This document shows positions 17,245 through 26,783 of a stretch of 64,000 nt of DNA, piece by piece (within the stretch, counting starts at the first letter, position 1; the number at the start of each line of letters is the position of its first letter). Source of the DNA: Anaeromyxobacter soli (GTDB taxonomy: Bacteria; Myxococcota; Myxococcia; Myxococcales; Anaeromyxobacteraceae); assembly GCF_022808855.1 (NCBI RefSeq), contig NZ_JAKZLF010000001.1:246597-310596 (forward strand), read 5' to 3'. A program made the position numbers and the translations under genes. The notes under the pieces are model-generated. The model had not been told where the DNA came from. It saw only the letters and a program-made list of their open reading frames with translations, and made no database searches.

Positions 17245-18657
17245 CTATCCGCCTCGTGCTGCCTTGAGGCGCCTCGACAGCGCGGATTGAGTGATGCCGA
17301 GGAGGCGCGCAGCGATCGTCTGGTTGCCTCCGCTGCGGGAGACGGCCTCCCGCACGAGCAGGTCGACGGCGTCGTGGATGGTCGGCAGCGGGTCGACGCC
17401 TGCGAACGGATGCTCCCCCTGCGCCGCGACGCGCGCAGGCGCCGGGCCGCCGCCGCGCTCCATCGCCCGGAGGAACGTCTCCATGGACAGGATTCGCCCG
17501 GGGTGAAGGCTGACCGCGTCGTAGGTCATCGCCTTCAGCTCCCGGATGTTGCCCGGGAAGGCGTAGGTGGAGAGCAGGATCGGGAGCTCGCGCGGCGCGG
17601 TGGGCTTCTTGAGTCCGAGCTCGCGCGCGGATTCCGCGAGGAAGTGCTCGAGCAGCAGGGGCACGTCGCCCTTGCGCTCGCGAAGCGGCGGGATCCGGAC
17701 CTGGTGCGTGGCGAGCCGGTAGTACAGGTCGCGGCGGAAGGCGCCGGAGTCCTGCTTCGCCGCGAGGTCGTGGTGCGTCGCGACGATCAGGCGCGCCCGG
17801 AGGCGCTTGGGGCGATCGCTGCCCAGCGGGAAGTACTCGCCCTCCTGCACCAGCCGGAGCAGCTTCACCTGCGAGGCGACGGCGAGGTCGCCGATCTCGT
17901 CGAGGAAGAGCGTCCCATCCGCCGCGGCCTCGATCATCCCCGGCCGCGCCTGGTCCGCGCCGGTGAACGCGCCGCGGGCGTGCCCGAAGAGGGTGTCGGC
18001 GAAGATGGCGTCGTCGAGCCCTGCGGCGTTCACCGCCACCATGGGACCGGGTCGACCGGAGAGCGCGTGCGCGGCGCGCGCGACGAGCTCCTTGCCCACG
18101 CCGCTCTCGCCCTGCACGAGCAGCGGTCGCGGGCTCCGCGCCACGGCCTCGACGTAGGCGAACACCGCGTGCATGGCGCGGTCTCTGGTCACGATGGCCT
18201 CGAACGCCTCGGGGTGCTTCGGCCCGCCGGAGAGGACCCGGCTCGCCATCTCGCGGTTCTCGCCCTCCAGCTCCAGCATCCGCACCGCGCGCAGGACCCC
18301 GCCGACGAGTCGATCCTCCTCCTCCGTCTTCACGAAGTACTCGAACGCGCCGGCCTTCACGCACCGCACCGCCGTCTCGACCTGGTTCATCCCGCTGATC
18401 ACGATGACCATCACCTCCGGGTGATCGGCGGCGATGCGCGCGAGCAGATCCTCGCCCGAGACGTGCGGCATGTTGAGGTCGAGCAGGACGAGGCCGAACG
18501 GCCGCGCGGCGAGCAGGCCCGGCACCTCGCGCGCGTCCTGGCACGTCTCGACGTGATCGATGCCCGCGCGGCCGAGCGCGACGCGGAGCGAGCGGAGCCA
18601 GGCCGGCTCGTCGTCCACCGCGAGGATGGGAAAGGACGGATAGGTGCCGGTGGTCAT
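17245..18657 (-). CDS. NtrC-family sigma-54 response regulator (probable dcuB regulator)
   Basis: A 470-residue cytoplasmic enhancer-binding protein. Receiver domain about residues 10-125 with acidic pair Asp15/Asp16, phosphorylation site Asp60 (LLDLNMPH) and Lys in YFVKTEEED. AAA+ domain about 150-385 with Walker A GESGVGKE, the sigma-54-contacting GAFTGA loop and Walker B FLDEIGD. C-terminal Fis-type helix-turn-helix GGNQTIAARLLGITQSALSR. Its ATG overlaps the stop of the sensor kinase gene (ATGA). It sits directly upstream of dcuB, whose control region has a -24/-12 promoter. A paralogue lies at 52268-53677. Confidence 0.93.
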   Translation of the reverse strand: MTTGTYPSFPILAVDDEPAWLRSLRVALGRAGIDHVETCQDAREVPGLLAARPFGLVLLDLNMPHVSGEDLLARIAADHPEVMVIVISGMNQVETAVRCVKAGAFEYFVKTEEEDRLVGGVLRAVRMLELEGENREMASRVLSGGPKHPEAFEAIVTRDRAMHAVFAYVEAVARSPRPLLVQGESGVGKELVARAAHALSGRPGPMVAVNAAGLDDAIFADTLFGHARGAFTGADQARPGMIEAAADGTLFLDEIGDLAVASQVKLLRLVQEGEYFPLGSDRPKRLRARLIVATHHDLAAKQDSGAFRRDLYYRLATHQVRIPPLRERKGDVPLLLEHFLAESARELGLKKPTAPRELPILLSTYAFPGNIRELKAMTYDAVSLHPGRILSMETFLRAMERGGGPAPARVAAQGEHPFAGVDPLPTIHDAVDLLVREAVSRSGGNQTIAARLLGITQSALSRRLKAARGG

Positions 18658-20378
18658 GCGGCGCGCTCCTCGGGGACGACGGGCAAGGTGACCACCACGG
18701 CCGTCCCCCCGCCGGGAGGCGACCGGAACTCCAGCGCGCCCCCGTGCTCCTTCACGATGGCGGCGGACACCGAGAGCCCGAGCCCGGTCCCGCCCTGCTC
18801 GCGCTTGGTGGTGAAGAAGGGGTCGGTGAGGCGGGAGCGGTGCTCGGGCGGGATCCCCACCCCCTCGTCCTGGACCGTGACGCGCGCCACGCCCGCGGCG
18901 CGGTCGTGCTCCGTGTTCACGCGGATGGCGCGGTCGGGGGCGGGCAACGCTTCGCAGGCGTTCAGGACGAGGTTCACCACCACCTGCTCGATCCGCTGGG
19001 CGTTGCCGCGCACGCGCGGGAGCGGATCGGCGAGCGTCAGCTCGAAGCGGCGGGTGGCCTTCCGGATCCGAGCGTCGAGGAGCCGCACCGCGGCGCGCAC
19101 GATCGCGTTGAGGTCCACCGGCTCGAGGCGGGGCGCGTCCTCGCGTCGCGCGAAGTCTTTCAGGTCCTCCACGATCCGCTTGATGCGCCGCGCCCCCTCG
19201 AGCATCTCGTCGAGCATGCCCGGCAGCTCCTCGCGCATCTGCGAGTAGCGGAGCCCCGCCAGCATGAAGTCGCCCTCCTCCTGGAAGCGCCGCTCGAAGA
19301 GCTCGAGCGCGTCGAGGTAGACGTCCTTCAGCACGGGCATGTTGAGCAGGATGTAGCCGTTCGGGTTGTTCACCTCGTGCGCGACGCCGGAGACGAGCAC
19401 GCCGAGCGCCGCCATCTTGTCGGCCTGGACGAGCTGGGCCTGGTTGTCGCGCAGGAGCTCCATGGCGCGCTCGCGCTCGCCGATCTCGCGCGCGAGCGAC
19501 GCGGTCCGGGCTGCGACCTCGCGCTGCAGCGAGCGCGACCACAGCACCGTGCCGCCGAGCACCAGGAGCAGCGGCACGAAGACGACCGCGCCGTACTTCA
19601 CGAACGTCCACCAGGTGACGCCCGGCTCGAGCACGCCCAGCCACCGCTCCCGGATCTGATCGTAGCGGCCGGTCTGCTTCAGGATGGCGAGCCCCTCCTC
19701 GATGCGGGCGAGGAGCGCCGCGTCGTCCTTCCGGACCGCGTAGCCGTAGCGGTGCGCGGCGACGTTCCGAGCGACCGGGACGACGTTGGTGAGCCGGAGC
19801 TGCCGCGTGATGTACGTCCCGGGCAGCGCGGCCACCACCGCGTACTCCCCCTGGCCCGAGGCGAGCAGCCGGAGCGCGTCGGCGGGGGTGTCGGTGCGGA
19901 GCAAGGTGTCGCCGAGCCCGAGCGCGGTGAGGTGCTCGTCCATGATGCCCGCGCGGTGGACGGCGACGGCGTGGCCGCGCAGCTCCTCGAGCGACCCCAC
20001 CGGAGGAGTCCCCTTGCGCGCGAAGATGGCGTGGTTCACGAGGGTGTGCGGCGGGGAGAGCGCGAGCCGCCGCGCCCGCTCCTCCGACCACGACATCCCC
20101 TGCAGCGCGTCGATGCGACCTTCGTCGAGCGCCTGTCGCATCTCCGACCAGCCGCCGAGCCGGACCTCGACCCGGAGCCCCATCACCTCGGCGATGGCGC
20201 GGGTCAGGTCGACGTTGTACCCGGCGGGATTCCCGTGCTCGTCGATGAACTCGTAAGGCGGGTAGTCGCGGTCGCCGCCGAAGACGAGGACCGGCGCGGG
20301 CGCCGCGTCGGCGAGCGCCGCGCCCGCGAGGGTCACGAGGACCGCGCCGGCGATGCAGCGGAAGAGGCGAGCCGTCAT
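18654..20378 (-). CDS. Sensor histidine kinase with periplasmic SBP_bac_3 domain
   Basis: A 574-residue membrane sensor. A signal peptide (residues 1-25) is followed by a periplasmic solute-binding domain of the polar amino-acid type (GGDRDYPPYEF, AGYNVDLTRAIAEVMGL, RIDALQGMSWSEER) to about 265, one transmembrane helix (about 275-300), a coiled linker, then the kinase core: H-box VSGVAHEVNNPNG with the phospho-accepting His, N-box NLVLNACEA, G-boxes DEGVGIPPE and GGTGLGLSVS. The direct ligand-binding domain means it probably senses a small anion or amino acid, here inferred to be a C4-dicarboxylate from the neighbouring dcuB. It is coupled to the regulator gene by a 4-nt overlap and is paralogous to 50559-52271. 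Confidence 0.92.
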   Translation of the reverse strand: MTARLFRCIAGAVLVTLAGAALADAAPAPVLVFGGDRDYPPYEFIDEHGNPAGYNVDLTRAIAEVMGLRVEVRLGGWSEMRQALDEGRIDALQGMSWSEERARRLALSPPHTLVNHAIFARKGTPPVGSLEELRGHAVAVHRAGIMDEHLTALGLGDTLLRTDTPADALRLLASGQGEYAVVAALPGTYITRQLRLTNVVPVARNVAAHRYGYAVRKDDAALLARIEEGLAILKQTGRYDQIRERWLGVLEPGVTWWTFVKYGAVVFVPLLLVLGGTVLWSRSLQREVAARTASLAREIGERERAMELLRDNQAQLVQADKMAALGVLVSGVAHEVNNPNGYILLNMPVLKDVYLDALELFERRFQEEGDFMLAGLRYSQMREELPGMLDEMLEGARRIKRIVEDLKDFARREDAPRLEPVDLNAIVRAAVRLLDARIRKATRRFELTLADPLPRVRGNAQRIEQVVVNLVLNACEALPAPDRAIRVNTEHDRAAGVARVTVQDEGVGIPPEHRSRLTDPFFTTKREQGGTGLGLSVSAAIVKEHGGALEFRSPPGGGTAVVVTLPVVPEERAA

Positions 20379-20583
20379 TCGTGTCGATTATCGCGCAGTC
20401 GTCGCCACGCCGGTCGCGCCGTCTGACGGGCTGCGAGACCCGGGGGACGGTGGAGCGCGCCGCTCGGCGGCTCGGCCGAGCGGACGGGGAGGGCCGCCCT
20501 TCCGGGGCTTCCGCCTGCGCCCGCGCGCAGGCGGCGTCCACATCGTTGTACGAAGGCGCGAACTCCGACCCGCGAGGTGACCG

Positions 20584-20901
20584 ATGGCCCAGAAGCTCCC
20601 CGAGAACTTCCTCCGCTTCAAGAGCTCGCACCCCGACGTCTACGCCGCGTTCGAGGAGCTGGGCCGGCGACTCCACGAGAGCGGGCCGCTCTCGGAGCGC
20701 GAGCGCCGCCTCGTGAAGCTCGGGATCGCGGTGGGCCTCGGCACGGAGGGCGGCGTCCACTCCGCCGTCCGGTTCGCGACCGCGGGCGGCTGCTCGCGCG
20801 AGGACCTCGCCCACGTGGTCCGGCTCGCCATCACCACCATCGGCTGGCCCCGGGCGCTCGCCGCGATGAGCTGGGTGGAGGACAAGGTCGAGGAAGAGTA
20901 G
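20584..20901 (+). CDS. Carboxymuconolactone decarboxylase-family protein lacking the Cys pair
   Basis: A 105-residue all-helical protein of the CMD/AhpD superfamily. The pattern LSERERRLVKLGIAVGLGTEGGVHSAVRFATAGGCSREDLAHVVRL fits the family core (described in pieces: helix LSERERRLVKLG, turn EGGVH, helix SREDLAHVV). The redox CxxC seen in AhpD-type members is replaced by EGGVH, so peroxidase activity is unlikely. Start ATG with GAGGTG upstream. It is convergent with the RND efflux operon. Confidence 0.82.
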   Translation: MAQKLPENFLRFKSSHPDVYAAFEELGRRLHESGPLSERERRLVKLGIAVGLGTEGGVHSAVRFATAGGCSREDLAHVVRLAITTIGWPRALAAMSWVEDKVEEE

Positions 20902-20906
20902 AAGCA

Positions 20907-20954
20907 GCGCACCCCCCGCCAGCGCCGGCTGGTCGGCGCGAGCGGGGGGCGCGC
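20907..20954. terminator. Bidirectional hairpin between convergent genes
   Basis: GCGCACCCCCCGC (20907-20919) pairs with GCGGGGGGCGCGC (20942-20954) with one A-C interruption; inside lies a further GC-rich helix. It fills the gap between the CMD gene and the end of the RND gene. There is no U-run. Confidence 0.5.
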
Positions 20955-20974
20955 CTGCGGCGCCCGGCGCTCCG

Positions 20975-23900
20975 TCAATACACGTCGGTGCCGGTCGCGA
21001 GCGCCGCCTCGAGCGGCGGCGAGGGCCGGCGCTCCTCCTCCTCGACGGTGCGGCCCCGGGCGCCCTCGCGCTGCAGCTCGGCGGCGCGCCCGTGCCGGGC
21101 GAGCATGTAGTAGAGGACCGGGACCGCGTAGCGCGAGAGCAGGGTCGCCGCGACCGCGCCGGCCATGAGCGCCACCGCGAGCCCCTGGAAGATGGGGTCC
21201 GCGAGCATCACCGCGCTGCCGACGATCACGGCGAGCGCCGTGAGCGCCATGGGGCGGAAGCGGACGAGCACCGCCTCCTCCACCGCCGCCGCGAGCGGCA
21301 TCCCCTCGCGCAGCTTCAGCTCCGCGAAGTCCACGAGGATGATGCTGTTCCGCACGACGATCCCCGCCCCGGCGATGAAGCCGATCATGCTCGTCGCCGT
21401 GAAGAAGGTCCCGCCGAGCGCGTGCGCCGGCAGGATCCCGACGAGCGACAGCGGGATCGGCACGAGGATCACGATCGGCATCGTGAAGCTCTGGAACCAG
21501 CCGACCATGAGCACGTAGATGAGCAGCATCACCGCCGCGAAGGCGAGGCCGAGGTCGCGGAAGACCTCGAGCGTGATGTGCCACTCCCCGTCCCACTTGA
21601 TCGCGGGCGACTCGGTGTTGGCCGGGTGGGCGAGGCCGTAGCGCGCGACCGGCTCGCCGCGATCGCCGCGGAGGCCTTCGAGCTTCTCGTCGAGGGCGAG
21701 GAGCGCGTAGAGCGGGCTCTCGATCTCTCCGGCCAGGTCGGCCGTGACGTAGGAGACCGGCATCAGGTTCTTGTGCTGGATCTCGGGCGCCTCGCGGGTC
21801 CGCTCGACGCGGACGAGCTCGGAGAGCGGCACCTGACCGCGCGCGCCCGGGACGGTGAGCGCGAGGAGGGTGTCGAGCCGGGAGCGCTGCGCCGGCGCGA
21901 GCTGGAGGACGAGCGGCACCTGCGCCGCGCCGCGCTCGACGTGGAACGCGCCGAGCGGCGCCCCGTAGCCCGCCGCCGCGAGCGTCTGCACGACGTGCGC
22001 GGGCGCGACCCCGTGGAGCGCCGCCTTCTCCCGATCCACCGCCACGACGAGCTTGGGGGCCGTGGGGTTGAGCGTCGAGTCCACGTCCACCACGCCGGGC
22101 ACCGCGCGGAACGCCTCGCGCACCTCGCCGGCGATCCGGTCGCGGGTCGCCGCGCTCGGGCCGTAGACCTCGGCCACCATGGTGGCGAGCACCGGCGGAC
22201 CGGGCGGGATCTCGACCACCTTCACGCGCGCGTCGCGCGACCTCGCGAGGGCCTCGATCTCGGGCCGCACCCGCACCGCGATGGCGTGGCTCGAGGCGTC
22301 GCGCTCACCCTTCGGCACGAGGTTCACCTGCAGGTCCACCTGCTCCGGCGCCTCGCGCATGAAGCTGTGCCGCACCATGCCGACGAAGGTGAACGGCGCG
22401 GCGACGCCCGAGTGGAGCTGCACGCTCTCGACCTCCCGCTCGGCGAGGAGCCGGCGGGCGACCCGCTGGCCGAGGGCGAGGGACTCCTCGCGGGCGGCGC
22501 CCGCGGGGAGATCGAGCTGGACCTGGAACTCCCGCTTGTTGTCGAACGGGAGCATCTTCACCTTCACCGCGCCGGTGAAGAGCAGCGCCGTCGCCGCGAG
22601 GAGCAGCACGGCGACCGCGGCGAGGAAGCCGACGCGGACCCTCCCGGTCCCGAGCAGCCACCGCACGACGCGGCGATCGGCGCGCGCGAGCCGCCCCTCG
22701 GGCGCGGTCTCCGGGTTGGCCGAGGGCAGGTCGCGCTCGGGCTCGGGCGCGTCCCGCGCCGGATCCGAGGGGTGGAGGCCGCTCGCGTCGGTGTCCGGGA
22801 GGTGCGCCTCCTTGCGGAAGATCTTCATCGCCGCCCAGGGGCTCACGACGAAGGCGATGACGAGCGAGAAGACCATCGCCACGCTCGCGCCCACCGGGAT
22901 GGGCCGCATGTAGGGGCCCATGAGCCCGCGGACCATCGCCATCGGCAGGATGGCCGCGATCACCGCCACCGTGGCGAGGATGGTGGGGTTCCCGACCTCG
23001 TCCACCGCGTCGAGCACGGTCTGCGCGAAGCTCCGGCGCGGGCCGGGCAGGTACATGTGGCGGTGGATGTTCTCGACCACCACGATGGCGTCGTCGACCA
23101 GGATGCCGATCGAGAAGATGAGCGCGAACAGCGTGACGCGGTTCAGCGTGTAGCCGTTCAGGTAGGTGAGGAGCAGCGTCAGGGCGAGCGTCACCGGGAC
23201 CGCGACCGCCACGACGAGCGCCGAGCGCCAGCCCATGGCGAGGAGGATGAGGGCGATGACCGAGAGCGTCGCGATGAGGAGGTGCTCGATGAGCTCGTTC
23301 GACTTCTCCCCCGCCGTCTCGCCGTAGTTCCGGGTGACCGTCGCGTCGACGGCGGCGGGGATGAGCCCGCCGCGCAGCGCGTCCACCTTGGCGACCACCC
23401 GCTCCGCGAGCTCGGTCGCGTTCGTCCCGGGCCGCTTCGCCACCACCACCGTCGCGGCCTGCTCGAAGCCGGGCCGCTCCTTGGACGCGGTGAGCACCAC
23501 GGCGGGCTCGGGCTCGGGGCCGTCCGTCACGCGGGCCACGTCCTCGACGTAGAGCGGCCGTCCGTCGCGCACCGCGACCACGACGCGCCGGAGCTCCTCC
23601 GCCGACCGCGCGAACCCGCGCGCCTCGATCTCGACGCGGGCGCCGCCGTCGACGAGCGCTCCGGCGGGGAGCTGCGCCTGGGCGGACTGGAGCGCCTGGT
23701 GCAGCTCGCCGATGGAGACGGACAGCGTGCGCAGCCTCGCCGGATCCGGCTCGATGCGCACCACGCGCCGCGCGCCGCCCTCCACGCGCACCTGCGCGGT
23801 GCGCTCGACGTCGGAGAGCTCCCGGGCGACCTGCTCGGCGAGCTTGCGCAGCTCGCCCGCCGGGAGCGCCTCCTGGGCGTGCAGCGTCACGGTGAGGAAC

Positions 23901-24334
23901 GGGACGTCGTCGATGGTGAGCGCCCGGACGACGGGCGGCATCGTGCCCTGCGGGAGCAGCTCCGGGTGCGCCCCGAGCTCCTGGTGGACCTTCACGAGGC
24001 TCGGCTCGAGCGGCTCGTTCACCTTGAACCGCACGGTGATGAACCCGGCGTTCGGCCGGCTCGTGCTGTAGAGGTACTCCACGCCGGGGATGCCCCACAG
24101 CCGGCGCTCGAGCGGCGTGACGACCTGGCTCTCCACCTCGGAGGGCGTGGCGCCCGGGAAGGGCACCATGACGTCGACCATCGGGACGATGATCTGCGGC
24201 TCCTCCTCGCGCGGCGTGAGCGACACGGCGAGCACGCCGAGCAGGATCGACGCGAAGACGATCACCGGCGTGAGCTTCGACCGCAGGAACGGGCGCGCGA
24301 GGCGCCCGGCGAGACCGTAGCCCTGCTCCTTCAC
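20975..24334 (-). CDS. RND efflux pump inner-membrane subunit (HAE1/AcrB-like)
   Basis: A 1119-residue proton-driven efflux pump. Twelve membrane segments and two large periplasmic loops are visible. The N-terminus PREEEPQIIVPMVDVMVPF, the porter motif PGATPSEVESQVVTPLE, TM4 SIGILVDDAIVVVENI with the paired aspartates of the proton relay, and the second-half GAGIVVRNSIILVDFAEL are standard. The paired Asp favours an organic-compound exporter rather than a CusA-type metal pump. The cytoplasmic loop after TM6 is long and acidic/proline-rich (about residues 510-560). A GTG start overlaps the stop of the membrane-fusion gene. Confidence 0.93.
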   Translation of the reverse strand: MKEQGYGLAGRLARPFLRSKLTPVIVFASILLGVLAVSLTPREEEPQIIVPMVDVMVPFPGATPSEVESQVVTPLERRLWGIPGVEYLYSTSRPNAGFITVRFKVNEPLEPSLVKVHQELGAHPELLPQGTMPPVVRALTIDDVPFLTVTLHAQEALPAGELRKLAEQVARELSDVERTAQVRVEGGARRVVRIEPDPARLRTLSVSIGELHQALQSAQAQLPAGALVDGGARVEIEARGFARSAEELRRVVVAVRDGRPLYVEDVARVTDGPEPEPAVVLTASKERPGFEQAATVVVAKRPGTNATELAERVVAKVDALRGGLIPAAVDATVTRNYGETAGEKSNELIEHLLIATLSVIALILLAMGWRSALVVAVAVPVTLALTLLLTYLNGYTLNRVTLFALIFSIGILVDDAIVVVENIHRHMYLPGPRRSFAQTVLDAVDEVGNPTILATVAVIAAILPMAMVRGLMGPYMRPIPVGASVAMVFSLVIAFVVSPWAAMKIFRKEAHLPDTDASGLHPSDPARDAPEPERDLPSANPETAPEGRLARADRRVVRWLLGTGRVRVGFLAAVAVLLLAATALLFTGAVKVKMLPFDNKREFQVQLDLPAGAAREESLALGQRVARRLLAEREVESVQLHSGVAAPFTFVGMVRHSFMREAPEQVDLQVNLVPKGERDASSHAIAVRVRPEIEALARSRDARVKVVEIPPGPPVLATMVAEVYGPSAATRDRIAGEVREAFRAVPGVVDVDSTLNPTAPKLVVAVDREKAALHGVAPAHVVQTLAAAGYGAPLGAFHVERGAAQVPLVLQLAPAQRSRLDTLLALTVPGARGQVPLSELVRVERTREAPEIQHKNLMPVSYVTADLAGEIESPLYALLALDEKLEGLRGDRGEPVARYGLAHPANTESPAIKWDGEWHITLEVFRDLGLAFAAVMLLIYVLMVGWFQSFTMPIVILVPIPLSLVGILPAHALGGTFFTATSMIGFIAGAGIVVRNSIILVDFAELKLREGMPLAAAVEEAVLVRFRPMALTALAVIVGSAVMLADPIFQGLAVALMAGAVAATLLSRYAVPVLYYMLARHGRAAELQREGARGRTVEEEERRPSPPLEAALATGTDVY

Positions 24335-25332
24335 GGCTGCACCTCCACCGGCTCCCCGTCGCGCAGCGGGCCCGGGGCGTCGATCACGGTCTCGCCGGGC
24401 CGGAGCCCGGCGCGGACCGAGAAGCCGTCGCCGGTCGCCTCGCCGAGCGAGAGCCAGCGCAGCTCGGCCTTGCCGCCCGCGGCCACGAACACGCCGGTGA
24501 GATCGCCCCGCTCGACGAGCGCGCTCCGCGGCACCCACGCCCCGTGCGCGCCCTCCGCCGCGCCCGGCACCTCGAGGCGCGCGAACGCGCCCGAGCGGAG
24601 CTCGCCGGTGACGTTCCGCACGCGCGCGCGAACGCCGCGCCGGTGCGAGACCGGGTCGCCGCCGGGCGTGAGGGCGGTGATCTCCGCCTGCCCCTTCGCG
24701 TCCCCCGAGACGAACGGGAGCGCTCGCCCGAGCGCGAGCCCGGCCGCCTCCGACTCCGTGAGGCTCGCCTGGAGCTCCAGCGTGTCGCCCTCGAGCTCGA
24801 GGAGCGGCTGGCCGGGGCCGACCATGTCGCCCGCCGAGACGCGGCGCGCCTGGATGGTGCCGGCGAACGGCGCGCGGATCTGGGCGTACTCCAGGTTGGC
24901 GCGCGCGGACGAGAGGGCCGCCTGGGCCTGGGCGCGCTGGGAGACGGCCATCTCGAGCTCGGAGGGCGTCGCCGCGCGCTCCGCGGCGAGGGCGCGGATG
25001 CGCTTCTCGTGGGCGGCGGCCGCCGCGTGGCCGCTCTCGGCCGCGGCGAGCGCCCCGCGCAGGTCGGAGGCGGAGAGGGACACGAGGAGCTGCCCCTGCT
25101 TCACGCGCTGGCCCTCCTCGACGTGCAGCGCCGAGACGTGCGCGGCGATCCGCGTCGAGAGGGTCGCGCGCCGGGCCGCGATCACGTTCGCGGGGACCAG
25201 GTGGCCGCCCGTGGGCGTCGTCTCGCCGCGGACGGGCCGGACGCGCCGCGGGGAGGCGGCCTCGGCGGCGGGCGAGGCGGAGACGAGCGCGGGCGCGAGC
25301 AGCGCCAGCGCGGCGAGTGCGGCGATCTTCAT
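24331..25332 (-). CDS. RND efflux membrane-fusion protein
   Basis: A 333-residue periplasmic adaptor linking the RND pump to the TolC channel. A signal peptide (residues 1-20) is followed by the first lipoyl half (STRIAAHVSALHVEEGQRVKQG), an alpha-hairpin with the usual Ala/Glu coiled-coil, the second lipoyl half (IRAPFAGTIQARRVSAGDMV), then beta-barrel and membrane-proximal domains. Slightly short for the family but complete. Its ATG overlaps the tolC-like stop (ATGA) and its own stop overlaps the pump start, so the three products are translationally coupled. Confidence 0.92.
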   Translation of the reverse strand: MKIAALAALALLAPALVSASPAAEAASPRRVRPVRGETTPTGGHLVPANVIAARRATLSTRIAAHVSALHVEEGQRVKQGQLLVSLSASDLRGALAAAESGHAAAAAHEKRIRALAAERAATPSELEMAVSQRAQAQAALSSARANLEYAQIRAPFAGTIQARRVSAGDMVGPGQPLLELEGDTLELQASLTESEAAGLALGRALPFVSGDAKGQAEITALTPGGDPVSHRRGVRARVRNVTGELRSGAFARLEVPGAAEGAHGAWVPRSALVERGDLTGVFVAAGGKAELRWLSLGEATGDGFSVRAGLRPGETVIDAPGPLRDGEPVEVQP

Positions 25333-26678
25333 GGCGTGATCCCTTCGATGGGCAGGTTGAGCGCGAGCGCGAGCTGGGCGCGCGCGACGCGCGCCTCGAG
25401 CCGGCTCGCGAGGAGCAGGGCGCGGGCGCCGGCGAGGCCGGCCTCCGCGTCGAGGACGTCTGTGAGCGGGAGGAGTCCCTGGCGATGCCGCGCGGCGCGG
25501 AGGTTCCGCGCCGACTCGGACGCCGCGACGGCCTCCTCGCCGGAGCGGATCCGGGCGTCGGCGGTCTCGATCGCCCGGCGCGCCTCCCCGACCTCGCGGG
25601 CCGCCTGCCGCTCGCGCCAGACGAGGGCCTCGTCCGCGGCGCGGGCCCGCGCCTGCGCCGCCCGCGCCCCCTGGGCGTCCGCGAGCGACAGGTCCCAGCG
25701 CAGCATGAGGCCGAGCGTCGTCCAGCTGCCCCCGCGCGAGAGGTCGCTCCCCTCGCGCATCGTCTCGGCGCTGGCCTGCGCGAACAGCGACGGGAGCAGG
25801 CTCCCGCGCGCGACGGAGACGCCCGCGTCCGCGGCGTCGCGCTGGAGCCGCGCCGCGACGAGGTCCGGTCGCTCCGGCGGCGGCGGCGCGTCGGCCGCGG
25901 CGGGCAGCGGCGGCAGGGCCGCGACGGGGGTCGCGAGCTCGGCCGTCCCGACCGCGTCGCCGGCCACGAGCGCGAGCCCGGAGCGGGCGGAGGCGCGACG
26001 CTGGAGCGCGGCGGCGCGCTCGGCCTCCGCCTGGGCGCGGAACGCGGAGGCGCGGGCGAGGTCCGCGTCGAGCGCGAGCCCCTGCGCGTTCCGCTGGCGC
26101 ACGAAGCGCTCGGTCTCCTTCGCCTGCGCGAGGAGGTCCTCGGCGTAGCGGACGCCCTCCTCCGCGACCTGCGCGCCGAAGTAGGCCTCCACGACGGCGG
26201 CGGCGGTCTCGAGGCGGCGGCGCTCGTGGCTCGCCGCCTCGGCGCCGGCCATGGCGCCGGCGGCGCGCGAGCCCGCCGCCACGCGGCCCCCGGTGAAGAC
26301 CGGGAGGTTGAGGGCGGCGCTCGCCCCCCAGCCCCCCACCGCGTCGGGGTGGTTGAGCCGCGCGGGATCGAAGTCCGCCTGGCCGATGCGAGCCTGGTCG
26401 AGCTTCAGCCCGAAGGCCATCATCGGCTCGTCGGTGCGGACGCCGCGGCCGGAGAGCGAGAGCGTCGGGAGGTGTCCGGCGCGGGCGCGCGCCGCCTCCG
26501 CGCGCGCGGCCTCCACCTGGGCGGACGAGGCCTTGAGGCCGGCGTTCTCCTGCCAGGCGGCGCGGATCGCCTCCTGGATGGTGACGGGCGATGCCCCGGC
26601 GGCGCCGGCGGGGAGCGCCGCGAGCGCGGCGAGCGCCGCGAGGGCGAGCCCCTTCCACGTGAGCGGATGTCTTTTCAC
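25329..26678 (-). CDS. TolC-family outer-membrane efflux protein
   Basis: A 449-residue outer-membrane channel. It has a signal peptide (about residues 1-29), two OEP repeats rich in long Ala/Arg/Glu helices, PTLSLSGRGVRTDEP in the first beta region and LMLRWDLSLADAQGAR in the second. First gene of the tolC-adaptor-pump operon; start is a GTG at 26678. No regulator is adjacent. Confidence 0.9.
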   Translation of the reverse strand: MKRHPLTWKGLALAALAALAALPAGAAGASPVTIQEAIRAAWQENAGLKASSAQVEAARAEAARARAGHLPTLSLSGRGVRTDEPMMAFGLKLDQARIGQADFDPARLNHPDAVGGWGASAALNLPVFTGGRVAAGSRAAGAMAGAEAASHERRRLETAAAVVEAYFGAQVAEEGVRYAEDLLAQAKETERFVRQRNAQGLALDADLARASAFRAQAEAERAAALQRRASARSGLALVAGDAVGTAELATPVAALPPLPAAADAPPPPERPDLVAARLQRDAADAGVSVARGSLLPSLFAQASAETMREGSDLSRGGSWTTLGLMLRWDLSLADAQGARAAQARARAADEALVWRERQAAREVGEARRAIETADARIRSGEEAVAASESARNLRAARHRQGLLPLTDVLDAEAGLAGARALLLASRLEARVARAQLALALNLPIEGITP

Positions 26679-26783
26679 AGGCGATGCGAGCCGTCATCGC
26701 GTGAAAAGTTTCGGCAGCGAGCTCGTCTTCTTGCCGATGGGGCGTCGGCGAACCGCTTCGACCGGCGACGGCTCTAGGCGAGG

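Noticed and set aside
15721..19248. An 1175-codon plus-strand frame across dcuB and the regulator
   Set aside because: Shadow of minus-strand genes with recognisable families; residue composition is Arg/His/Asp-rich and repetitive.
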